NCBI GenBank assembly: GCA_030837825.1
Contig: JAUQYB010000138.1
Span: 1 to 15,315, forward strand
Origin: Albidovulum sp.
GTDB lineage: Bacteria > Pseudomonadota > Alphaproteobacteria > Rhodobacterales > Rhodobacteraceae
DNA length: 15,315 bases
Direction: 5' to 3'
In this document: piece after piece, positions 8,334 through 15,315 of the stretch
How positions within the stretch are numbered: the first letter of the stretch is position 1
How the letters are laid out: each line of letters starts with the position of its first letter
Program-made: the position numbers and the translations under genes
Notes under the pieces: generated by a model
Seen by the model: only the letters and a program-made list of their open reading frames with translations
The model's database searches: none
Told to the model about the DNA's origin: nothing

Positions 8334-9819
8334 GCCGGAACACCAGGACGTTGCCGTCGCCGAGCGTGCCGCCGAAGCAGCGCGCGACCTTCAGCACCGT
8401 CGGCGCGGGCCGCACTGGGTCGCAGACGTCCGATCCGTCGCCAAGCCCGATGTCGGCGGCGAACTGCGGAATGTCCCGGAAGACCCGCTCGGGGAAGCCG
8501 GCGACGACGAAGACCGTGCCGGGGGCCGCCAGCGCGGCGCGGTATTCGTCATCGGAATAGACCACCGGCCAGTCGCCGCCGTAGTAGCCGAAGTTCTGTC
8601 CCGCATAGCCAAGCGCGACGGCGCGGTCGCCGGGTTTCCGTTCGGCCTCGACGAAGGCGTAGGCGCCGGCGAGGTCCTGTTTCGGGAAATCGTAGTTCCG
8701 TTTGGCCAGCCAGGCCGAAATCAGGACCATGAGCACGACGCCGGTGGTCCAGAGCGCGCGGCTGGCGCGCTCGCCGCCCGCGATGCGGCCGAGGATCGTG
8801 CACGAGAGCCGGACGCCTGCCACGATCAGGATCATCAGAAGCCCGATGTCGACGAAGTAGAACCGCGGCCAGATCCGCATTCCCACCGCCATCAGGAGCG
8901 CGGTGGTGAGCAGGATGTGGAGCGCGACCGAAGGCGCGAAGAGCGGTGCCGCGCGGTGGAGGCTGACCGCGCCGAGGATGCACAGGACCAGCACCGCCGC
9001 CCCGACCAGCGGCACCAGCGCGCCGGCGCTGCCGATGCCGGTCCGGATCGCCTCCCACGCGGTCCAGAGCGGGTTCTGGTATTCCTTCATCAGGTCCACC
9101 GCCGACGTGTCCGACACCGACGAGACGGTGGCGAGGAGGCTCGGCAGGATCGGCAGGTAGACAAGTGCGGTGATCGCGCCGCCGATGAGGAAGCCAAGGA
9201 AGGGCAGGCGGACGACGGGTGCGGCAAGCGTCCCGCGCGCGGCCCGCAGGAGCACCACGGCGAGCCAGACAAGGCCGAGCGCCACGAAGAAGAAGGCGCC
9301 GGTCAGATGGGTGAAGACCGCGCCGGCGAGGCAGAGCGCGAAGGAAAGCCAGGTCCGCCGGTCAGGCGCCCTGATGCCGCGCAGGAAGAAGAGGAGACCG
9401 AGCGTCGAGAAGAACGCAAGCCCGGTGTAGCCGCGGGCGTTCTGGGAAAACCAGATCTCATGGTAGGACAGCGCGAGGAGGAGCGCGGTGACATGGGCGA
9501 TGGTCACCCCCGCGATCTCGCGCGCAAGAGCCCAGGTCGCCCAGATCGTGGCCAGGCCGAACAGCATCGCCGGCAGCCGGACCGCCCAGGGCGCCTCGCC
9601 GAACAGGGCGATCGACAGTTTTGCGGCGAGGTTGTGCAGGTAATGGTGGTTCATCGAGTAGCTTTGCAGCATCTCGCCCCAGCCGAGGTGCACATGGGTC
9701 ACCAGCGTCTGGATCTCGTCGTGCCAGAGCGGCGCGTTCAGATGCCAGAGCCTGAGCCCGGCCGCGAGGGCGAGGATGACGACGAACCAGCGCCGGTCGG
9801 TCAAGGTCGAACCCTGCAT
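8326..9819 (-). CDS. GT39/ArnT-like membrane glycosyltransferase
   Basis: This 497-residue protein has a polytopic N-terminal part of about ten hydrophobic helices and a soluble-looking C-terminal part from about residue 375. The first periplasmic loop carries WHDEIQ (33-38), whose D34-E35 pair is the catalytic signature of the PMT/ArnT/GT39 GT-C fold. Such enzymes use polyprenyl-phosphate-linked sugars to glycosylate lipids, glycans or proteins outside the inner membrane. The DPM1-like transferase at 2-853 could make its donor. The start ATG at 9819 overlaps the stop of the epimerase gene (TGATG), and its end overlaps the GMC start by 8 bp, so the three minus-strand genes form one operon. 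The acceptor is unknown; an extracellular glycan or lipid is inferred from the neighbours. Confidence 0.82.
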   Translation of the reverse strand: MQGSTLTDRRWFVVILALAAGLRLWHLNAPLWHDEIQTLVTHVHLGWGEMLQSYSMNHHYLHNLAAKLSIALFGEAPWAVRLPAMLFGLATIWATWALAREIAGVTIAHVTALLLALSYHEIWFSQNARGYTGLAFFSTLGLLFFLRGIRAPDRRTWLSFALCLAGAVFTHLTGAFFFVALGLVWLAVVLLRAARGTLAAPVVRLPFLGFLIGGAITALVYLPILPSLLATVSSVSDTSAVDLMKEYQNPLWTAWEAIRTGIGSAGALVPLVGAAVLVLCILGAVSLHRAAPLFAPSVALHILLTTALLMAVGMRIWPRFYFVDIGLLMILIVAGVRLSCTILGRIAGGERASRALWTTGVVLMVLISAWLAKRNYDFPKQDLAGAYAFVEAERKPGDRAVALGYAGQNFGYYGGDWPVVYSDDEYRAALAAPGTVFVVAGFPERVFRDIPQFAADIGLGDGSDVCDPVRPAPTVLKVARCFGGTLGDGNVLVFRRD

Positions 9820-10790
9820 CAGGCCGCCCGCGCCGCGCGTTTCTCGGCGATGATGTCGGCGATGATCTCGGACAGCGGCCGGCGCGGCCGGAAGCCGATG
9901 GCGCGTTCCAGCTTCGACACATCGGGGAGGCGCCGCGCCATGTCCTCGAAGCCTTCCGGATAGACGTCGGAATAGGGAACGAGCCGGATCTCCGAACCCG
10001 ATCCGGTCATCGCGATCACCGTCTCGGCCAGTTGGCGGATCGTCACCTCCTGGTCGTTGGCGACGTTGAAGACCTCGCCCCGCGCCGCAGGCGTGGCCAT
10101 CAGCCGCACCATCGCCTCCACCACGTCGGCGACATGGCCGAAGCAGCGCGACTGTTCGCCGCTGCCGTGGACCAGAAGCGGCCTTCCCTCCAGCGCGGCC
10201 TGCACGAAGTTCGGCAGCACCATGCCGTAGCGGCCGGTCTGGCGCGGGCCGGTGGTGTTGAAGAAGCGCAGGATGACGGCGGGCAGGCCAACCTCGCGGA
10301 CATAGGCAAGCGTCAGGAATTCGTCGAGCTGCTTGGCCGAGGCATAGGACCAGCGCAGGTTCCGCGTCGCGCCGATGGTCAGGTCGTCATCCTCCGAGAA
10401 GGGGAATTTCGTTGCCTTGCCATAGACTTCCGAGGTCGAGGCGATGAAGGTCAGCTTGCGGTCCTTCAGCGCCGCCTTCAGCACGTTCTCGGTGCCGTTG
10501 ATATTGGTCAGGATCGACCGCGACGGCTCCTCCATGATCAGCTTCACACCGACCGCGGCGGCGAGGTGGAAGATCGCGTCCGTCTCGTCGATAAGGCCCT
10601 GGACCAGCGCGGGATCGAGGATCGTGCCTTCGACGAAGCGGAAGCGGTTGTGCCCGGCAAGGCTTGCGAGGTTTTCGCGCCGTCCGGTGGAAAGGTCGTC
10701 GAGCACGGTGACGGAATGACCTTCGGCAACGAGACGTTCGGACAGATGCGAGCCGATGAAACCGGCGCCGCCCGTGATCAGTATCTTCAT
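9819..10790 (-). CDS. NAD-dependent nucleotide-sugar epimerase/dehydratase (extended SDR)
   Basis: This 323-residue protein is an extended short-chain dehydrogenase acting on a nucleotide sugar. The NAD-binding GGAGFIG is at 7-13, STSEVYG (118-124) holds the catalytic Ser/Thr region, and SYASAK carries Y149-x3-K153. FNTTGPRQTGRYGMVLPNFV (about 177-196) and the QSRCFGHVADVV segment are typical of the UDP-glucose 4-epimerase, UDP-glucuronate decarboxylase and dTDP-glucose dehydratase group, which these motifs cannot tell apart. The start is the ATG at 10790, preceded by GAGG at 10798-10795; the open frame upstream of it is untranslated leader. It is the first gene of the minus-strand operon and reads away from the UDP-HexNAc dehydrogenase across a shared regulatory region. 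It probably supplies one of the sugar donors for the locus. Confidence 0.87.
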   Translation of the reverse strand: MKILITGGAGFIGSHLSERLVAEGHSVTVLDDLSTGRRENLASLAGHNRFRFVEGTILDPALVQGLIDETDAIFHLAAAVGVKLIMEEPSRSILTNINGTENVLKAALKDRKLTFIASTSEVYGKATKFPFSEDDDLTIGATRNLRWSYASAKQLDEFLTLAYVREVGLPAVILRFFNTTGPRQTGRYGMVLPNFVQAALEGRPLLVHGSGEQSRCFGHVADVVEAMVRLMATPAARGEVFNVANDQEVTIRQLAETVIAMTGSGSEIRLVPYSDVYPEGFEDMARRLPDVSKLERAIGFRPRRPLSEIIADIIAEKRAARAA

Positions 10791-11173
10791 GTCCCCTCGC
10801 CTGAAATCCAGCCCGCCGATCCGGCTGCGGATGCTATCACGGACGCAGGGCGGCGGCCATGCGGTTGTCCCGGCTGGCCGCGCCAAAGGAAACAGTCCGG
10901 CGCTGCAGCGATCGGTGAACAGGGATTGCAGACACTGCCATCGCCCCGTGCCACCCGCTGCCGCGTGTCCCGCAGAATCGCCCGGCACGCCGGGAGCGCG
11001 GCAGCGGAAGGCAACCGGCTTCAAACCCGGCGTCACGGCGCGATTGTCCGCAGCAGAGGTACAACATTCCAGACTGGCCGCGTGGCGTTTGCTTGGCTAA
11101 TTGGATATGTGCATCCTGCCTGCGGTCCGTGTTATTGGATGACGGTGCCGAGCGTGCTGCTGCGAGTTTGACC
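10791..11173. other. Divergent intergenic region between two sugar-nucleotide genes
   Basis: This 383-bp gap lies between the epimerase (leftward) and the dehydrogenase (rightward) and should hold promoters for both. Most of it is as GC-rich as the genes; a short AT-richer spot lies near 11088-11110. I found no convincing -35/-10 pair on either strand. A GC palindrome, CCCGGC-AC-GCCGGG, sits at 10981-10994. Open frames run through the region on both strands, but none has an independent start, recognisable family or codon pattern that I trust. No RNA gene was recognised. Confidence 0.55.
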
Positions 11174-12523
11174 ATGACCAATGCCTTTTCGCTGTTCTCG
11201 ACGCTCAAGGACCGGATCGCCCGGCACGAGGCGCGGGTGACCACGGTGGGGCTGGGCTATGTCGGTCTGCCGCTGGCGCTGACGATCAGCGAGACCGGCT
11301 TTCCCACGACGGGACTCGACCTCAACGAAGCGCGGGTCGGGGCGATCAACGCGGGAGAGCGCGTCATCTCCTATTTCGCCGAGGACCGGATCCGCAACGC
11401 GGTCGCAGGCGGCCGGTTCGCGGCCACCCACAATTTCGCGACGCTGGCCGACGCGGATGTGATCCTGATCTGCGTGCCGACGCCGCTGTCGCCCGCGCGC
11501 GAGCCGGATCTGAGCTACGTCCTGCGGGCGGTCGAAGGCATCGCCCAATGGCTTCGGCCGGGCCAGCTTGTGGTGCTGGAAAGCACGGTCTGGCCCGGCG
11601 CCACGGCAACCGTGATCCGGCCGATCCTGGAAAGCGGCGGGCTGCGCGCGGGCGAGGATTTCTTCCTGGCCTTCTCGCCCGAACGCGAAGACCCGGGCAA
11701 CCACAGCTTCGAGACCCGCACGATCCCGAAAGTGGTGGGGGCCGACGACGCCAGGTCGCGCGATCTGATCGACCTCTTCTATTCGCAGATCGTCACGCAG
11801 ACGGTGCCGGTCAGTTCGCTGGCCACGGCCGAGGCGGTGAAGCTCGCGGAAAACAGTTTCCGGACCGTCAATATCGCGCTCGTGAACGAGATGAAGGTGG
11901 CGCTCGAGGCGATGGGCGTCGATGTCTGGGAGGTGGTGCGGGCGGCGGCGACCAAGCCCTTCGGCTACATGCCATTTTACCCGGGCCCCGGAATCGGCGG
12001 CGACTGCATCCCGGTATCGCCCGCCTACCTGTCCTGGCGCGCGCGCGACGTGGGCTCGTCGCTGCCGATCGTCGATCTGGCGCGAGCGAACAACGACAAC
12101 GCCCCCGACATGATCGCAGGCCGCGTCGCGGTGGAACTGTCGAAGCGCGGCGGGCCGCCGGTCTCGGGCGCGAAGGTGCTGATCCTCGGGATCGCCTACA
12201 AGAGGGATGTCGAGGATACCCGCGTCAGCCCGGCGCTGGCCATCCTCAAGCGGCTGGAGGCGATGGGCGCGGTCTGCGACTTCCACGACCCCTATTTCCC
12301 GGTGATGCCGCTGACCCGCGACGATCCCGACCTTGCCGGCCGCCGCTCGGTTGCCCTGACCGCGGAGGCGGTGGCGGGCTATGATGCGGTGCTGGTGGCG
12401 ACCGATCATACCCGTGTCGACTATGCGCTCGTGGCGCGGTCGGCGCGGCTTCTGCTTGACACGCGGAACGCCTTTGCGGCCCGCGGCGTGGTGCCCGCCG
12501 AGGGGCGGTTCGTGAAGATTTGA
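11174..12523 (+). CDS. UDP-HexNAc 6-dehydrogenase, WbpA-like
   Basis: This 449-residue protein is a UDP-sugar dehydrogenase of the WbpA/WecC/TviB branch, which oxidises UDP-N-acetylhexosamine to the uronic acid with two NAD. The NAD motif is GLGYVGLP (26-33), followed by CVPTPL (100-105) and ESTVWPGAT (136-144). AEAVKLAEN (219-227) includes the conserved lysine K223. The catalytic cysteine is C278 in GPGIGGDCIPVSP, where the usual HC and DP pairs of WbpA are replaced by DC and SP. The C-terminal NNDNAPD and GIAYKRDVEDTR segments strengthen the call to the HexNAc branch rather than UDP-glucose dehydrogenase. The ATG at 11174 is preferred; the upstream open frame to 11093 lacks family residues. 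It is probably monocistronic, or at most followed weakly by the gene at 12824, since 300 bp and a promoter-like element lie between. Confidence 0.88.
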   Translation: MTNAFSLFSTLKDRIARHEARVTTVGLGYVGLPLALTISETGFPTTGLDLNEARVGAINAGERVISYFAEDRIRNAVAGGRFAATHNFATLADADVILICVPTPLSPAREPDLSYVLRAVEGIAQWLRPGQLVVLESTVWPGATATVIRPILESGGLRAGEDFFLAFSPEREDPGNHSFETRTIPKVVGADDARSRDLIDLFYSQIVTQTVPVSSLATAEAVKLAENSFRTVNIALVNEMKVALEAMGVDVWEVVRAAATKPFGYMPFYPGPGIGGDCIPVSPAYLSWRARDVGSSLPIVDLARANNDNAPDMIAGRVAVELSKRGGPPVSGAKVLILGIAYKRDVEDTRVSPALAILKRLEAMGAVCDFHDPYFPVMPLTRDDPDLAGRRSVALTAEAVAGYDAVLVATDHTRVDYALVARSARLLLDTRNAFAARGVVPAEGRFVKI

Positions 12524-12529
12524 AGCGGG

Positions 12530-12547
12530 CCGCGGGTCGGTCCGCGG
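12530..12547 (+). terminator. Weak hairpin after dehydrogenase gene
   Basis: Two copies of CCGCGG (12530-12535 and 12542-12547) can pair around a six-base loop just after the TGA. There is no T tract, so it is at best a Rho-assisted or mRNA-stabilising structure. Confidence 0.22.
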
Positions 12548-12609
12548 TGTCCGGAGTGGAGGTGCGATTCGGATGCTGTATTTGTTCGTTGTGCTGAGTG
12601 GCGGCGTAT

Positions 12610-12624
12610 TCAACCCAAGGTTGA
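12610..12624. repeat. Inverted repeat TCAACC-CAA-GGTTGA
   Basis: This is a perfect six-base-arm palindrome with a three-base centre, about 115 bp upstream of the -10 candidate for the second FAD enzyme. The same CAACC-NAA-GGTTG core occurs at 15053-15065, also between genes. It may be a regulator binding site; no known operator consensus was recognised. Confidence 0.45.
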
Positions 12625-12737
12625 TTTCTCTGCATGTCCCCGCCTCGCTGCAGGTGCGAAGGGGAACGAAGCGGTTATAAAACCCGGGATTGGTTCCATA
12701 AATGGTGCCCTTGGCAGCCGGTTCGGTGAAGATGGTT

Positions 12738-12765
12738 TTGCCCCTGCAGCGCCAGACTGTATAGT
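12738..12765 (+). promoter_or_regulatory. Sigma70-like promoter for second FAD enzyme
   Basis: TTGCCC at 12738-12743 (four of six against TTGACA) and TATAGT at 12760-12765 (five of six against TATAAT) are separated by 16 bases. Transcription would start near 12772, giving a leader of about 50 bases before the ATG at 12824. This is the best promoter match in the window. Confidence 0.45.
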
Positions 12766-12823
12766 CGGCAGCGTGGGGTAGGATTTTAGAAAAGTCAGTT
12801 TGTCGGGAACGGTGGTGGCGAGA

Positions 12824-14302
<1,479 letters not shown>

Positions 14303-14306
14303 GCGG

Positions 14307-14340
14307 GCCGCCGGTCCCCCGGGGCCCGGCGGCAACCTTT
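14307..14340 (+). terminator. Strong GC hairpin between FAD enzyme and heme protein genes
   Basis: GCCGCCGG (14307-14314) pairs perfectly with CCGGCGGC (14326-14333), and the loop contains further C/G runs that could pair. Only a TTT follows (14338-14340), so it may be a partial terminator or attenuator. It ends just before the GGGG ribosome-binding segment of the next gene and could limit read-through or initiation there. Confidence 0.38.
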
Positions 14341-14350
14341 GGGGCCTCGA

Positions 14351-14929
14351 ATGAACCTGCGCCGGATCACCGACGATATCTACCTGCTCTGGCTCGTCAT
14401 GGCGCTGCCGGGCCTGTGGCTGCTCTACGAGCGGTTGGTGCCTCACACCAAGATGGACTACATCTGGTGGACCGGCCTGCCCTCGGTCTGGTTCCTCATC
14501 CTCAGCCTGGCGATCACCCCGCTGCAGCAGCTGTTCCGCCGCCCCTTGCCGTGGCTGAGGCAGCGGCGGCGGTATTTCGGTGTCGCCAGTTTCGGCTATG
14601 CGGCGCTGCACACGTTCATCTGGCTTCTGGGGGTGAACCTCGGCGCCCTGCTCCGGTCGTTCCTGCGGATGGACCTGCTGGTTGGCTGGATCGCGATGGC
14701 GATCATGACGGTGCTGGCCGCCACCTCGTTCGACACGGCGGTGGACCGGATGGGGCCGCTCTGGAAGCGGGTGCAGCGCTGGGTCTATCCGATGGCGGTG
14801 CTGACGCTCTTGCACTGGATCATGACCGACTATGGCGGCTGGCGGGAGGTCGCGGTCTATTCGGTGCCGCTGATCCTCTTGGAAGCCTGGCGTGTGCGGC
14901 GTTACCGCCGGCGGATGCAGCGGGCCTGA
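14351..14929 (+). CDS. MsrQ/ferric-reductase-like heme membrane protein
   Basis: This 192-residue protein has about five or six hydrophobic helices and belongs to the ferric-reductase-like transmembrane (MsrQ/YedZ) family. In E. coli, MsrQ is the heme b subunit that feeds electrons to the periplasmic methionine-sulfoxide reductase MsrP. Family signs are the LSLAITPL stretch (51-58), the RRRYFGVASFGYAALH helix ending in H87, and WVYPMAVLTLLHW with H155. These align with E. coli H91 and H164. The third conserved histidine (E. coli H151, 13 residues before H164) is Q142 here, in VQRWVY. No MsrP gene is in the window. The ATG at 14351 follows GGGG at 14341-14344; the TTG at 14339 would add only four residues. 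A perfect terminator follows 1 bp after the stop. The fold is well supported; the electron acceptor is unknown and a non-MsrP role is possible. Confidence 0.78.
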   Translation: MNLRRITDDIYLLWLVMALPGLWLLYERLVPHTKMDYIWWTGLPSVWFLILSLAITPLQQLFRRPLPWLRQRRRYFGVASFGYAALHTFIWLLGVNLGALLRSFLRMDLLVGWIAMAIMTVLAATSFDTAVDRMGPLWKRVQRWVYPMAVLTLLHWIMTDYGGWREVAVYSVPLILLEAWRVRRYRRRMQRA

Positions 14930-14930
14930 G

Positions 14931-14959
14931 GAATCACCCGCCGGGGTGATTCCCGTTTT
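14931..14959 (+). terminator. Rho-independent terminator
   Basis: A perfect nine-base stem, GAATCACCC (14931-14939) with GGGTGATTC (14944-14952), closes a four-base GCCG loop. It is followed by CCG and TTTT (14956-14959). It starts 1 bp after the heme-protein stop, which marks the end of this transcription unit. Confidence 0.75.
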
Positions 14960-15202
14960 CCAGACTCAGGCAACGATGTGGCCGGGCGGCCCGCGGGTCA
15001 CTTGTTCCATCCGCGAAACGATGCCACGATGCTGACCCAATATCGTTGAAAACAACCGAAGGTTGTCAACAAAATGGCACCTTTGCGGCGTGCTTTCGGC
15101 GCAATCCGGTCATGTTTCCGTCAATTCCGTGGTCAAAGATGGGCCTCAGGTCGCGAGTTTGACGGTAAAGAGAGCACAATCCAGCCACCACGGAGCACCC
15201 AA
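14960..15202. other. AT-richer leader region before partial gene
   Basis: These 243 bp contain no recognised gene. They are more AT-rich than the coding regions, hold a clustered set of GTTG/CAAC half-sites at 15045-15070, and contain TTGACG near 15162 without a well-spaced -10. A promoter for the gene at 15203 is likely somewhere here, but I cannot place it. Confidence 0.5.
15045..15070. repeat. Nested inverted repeats with four GTTG/CAAC half-sites
   Basis: ACAACC-GAA-GGTTGT (15052-15066) is a perfect palindrome with a three-base centre. It is flanked by GTTG (15045-15048) and CAAC (15067-15070), which are also complementary to each other. Alternating half-sites could be an operator, or an RNA hairpin if transcribed. 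The core repeats the motif at 12611-12623. Confidence 0.45.
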
Positions 15203-15315
15203 ATGACCGATCTCATCGAAAAAGCCCGCCTCGGCCGCACCAACGCCCTGTCGCACATTTCCGGCGAAGACCGCCTTGGCCGCGCCGGCCTGCGCGCCGG
15301 CCGCCACGCCGTTCC
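15203..15315 (+). CDS. Unrecognised gene, 5' part only
   Basis: Thirty-seven codons are visible before the window ends. The ATG at 15203 is preceded by GGAG at 15192-15195 with a seven-base spacer, a good ribosome binding site. The peptide begins MTDLIEKARLGRTNALSHIS and continues with an arginine- and glycine-rich stretch in which LGR or AGR recurs. No signal peptide or membrane helix is visible in this part. I do not recognise the family and assign no function. It has its own long leader and lies after a terminator, so it probably belongs to a separate transcription unit. Confidence 0.6.
   Translation, partial: MTDLIEKARLGRTNALSHISGEDRLGRAGLRAGRHAV

Larger units (their letters stand above)
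12524..12823. other. Intergenic region with inverted repeats and promoter
   Basis: This 300-bp gap is clearly more AT-rich than the flanking genes. In order it holds a GC hairpin after the dehydrogenase stop, a CAACC-CAA-GGTTG inverted repeat, an AT-rich GGTTATAAAACC element near 12673-12684, a sigma70-like promoter at 12738-12765 and a short leader. No gene was recognised in it. Confidence 0.6.

Noticed and set aside
6975..9963. Long plus-strand frames across the minus-strand operon
   Set aside because: They are charged, low-complexity translations antisense to clear GMC and GT39 genes, with no motifs or plausible starts.
10981..10994. CCCGGC-AC-GCCGGG palindrome as an operator or terminator
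   Set aside because: Short GC palindromes are common in DNA of this composition; there is no T tract and no second copy in the window.
11077..11096. TGGC...TTGCTT near 11077-11094 as a sigma54 promoter
   Set aside because: The spacing between the GG and GC elements is 3 bp too long (or too short for the other pairing), so it fails the -24/-12 rule.
12800..12823. TTG at 12800 as start of the second FAD enzyme
   Set aside because: The ATG at 12824 fits the family N terminus better, and no good ribosome binding site precedes the TTG.

Overview
The window is high-GC DNA with tightly packed, overlapping genes, GC-rich third codon positions and several GTG/TTG starts. Together with the gene families present this suggests an alphaproteobacterium, most likely of the Rhodobacteraceae/Paracoccaceae type. 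That placement is inferred from style; no rRNA or marker gene is present. No tRNA, rRNA, CRISPR array, transposase or phage gene was seen.

Almost the whole window is an envelope or exopolysaccharide/glycolipid locus. Positions 2-6787 hold a plus-strand operon of six genes with 1-2 bp gaps or 4-bp stop/start overlaps: a GtrB/DPM1-like glycosyltransferase 2, a UPF0104/LPG-synthase-TM-like membrane protein, a UDP-galactopyranose-mutase-like FAD enzyme, a NodB polysaccharide deacetylase, a Wzx-type flippase and a family 4 glycosyltransferase. Facing it, with only 7 bp between the stop codons, is a minus-strand operon (10790 down to 6795): a nucleotide-sugar epimerase/dehydratase, a GT39/ArnT-like membrane glycosyltransferase and a GMC flavoprotein carrying a four-cysteine Fe-S-like motif. 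A 383-bp divergent region separates this from a plus-strand UDP-HexNAc 6-dehydrogenase (11174-12523).

After a 300-bp intergenic region with a fair sigma70-like promoter comes a second UGM/protoporphyrinogen-oxidase-like FAD enzyme (12824-14302), paralogous to the one in the first operon. Next, past a strong GC-rich hairpin, is a small MsrQ/ferric-reductase-like heme membrane protein (14351-14929) that ends in a good intrinsic terminator. A further 243 bp leads to the start of an unrecognised gene cut by the window edge (15203 onward).

Working model (inference): the dehydrogenase, the epimerase and possibly the FAD enzymes make the sugar nucleotides. The GT4 and other transferases build a lipid-linked glycan, which the deacetylase trims and the Wzx protein flips. 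The GT2 protein charges polyprenyl phosphate with a sugar that the GT39 protein transfers on the periplasmic side. The points most worth a second look are the paired FAD paralogues, the Fe-S-like GMC protein, the MsrQ homologue that lacks one conserved histidine, and a shared CAACC-NAA-GGTTG inverted repeat in two separate intergenic regions.
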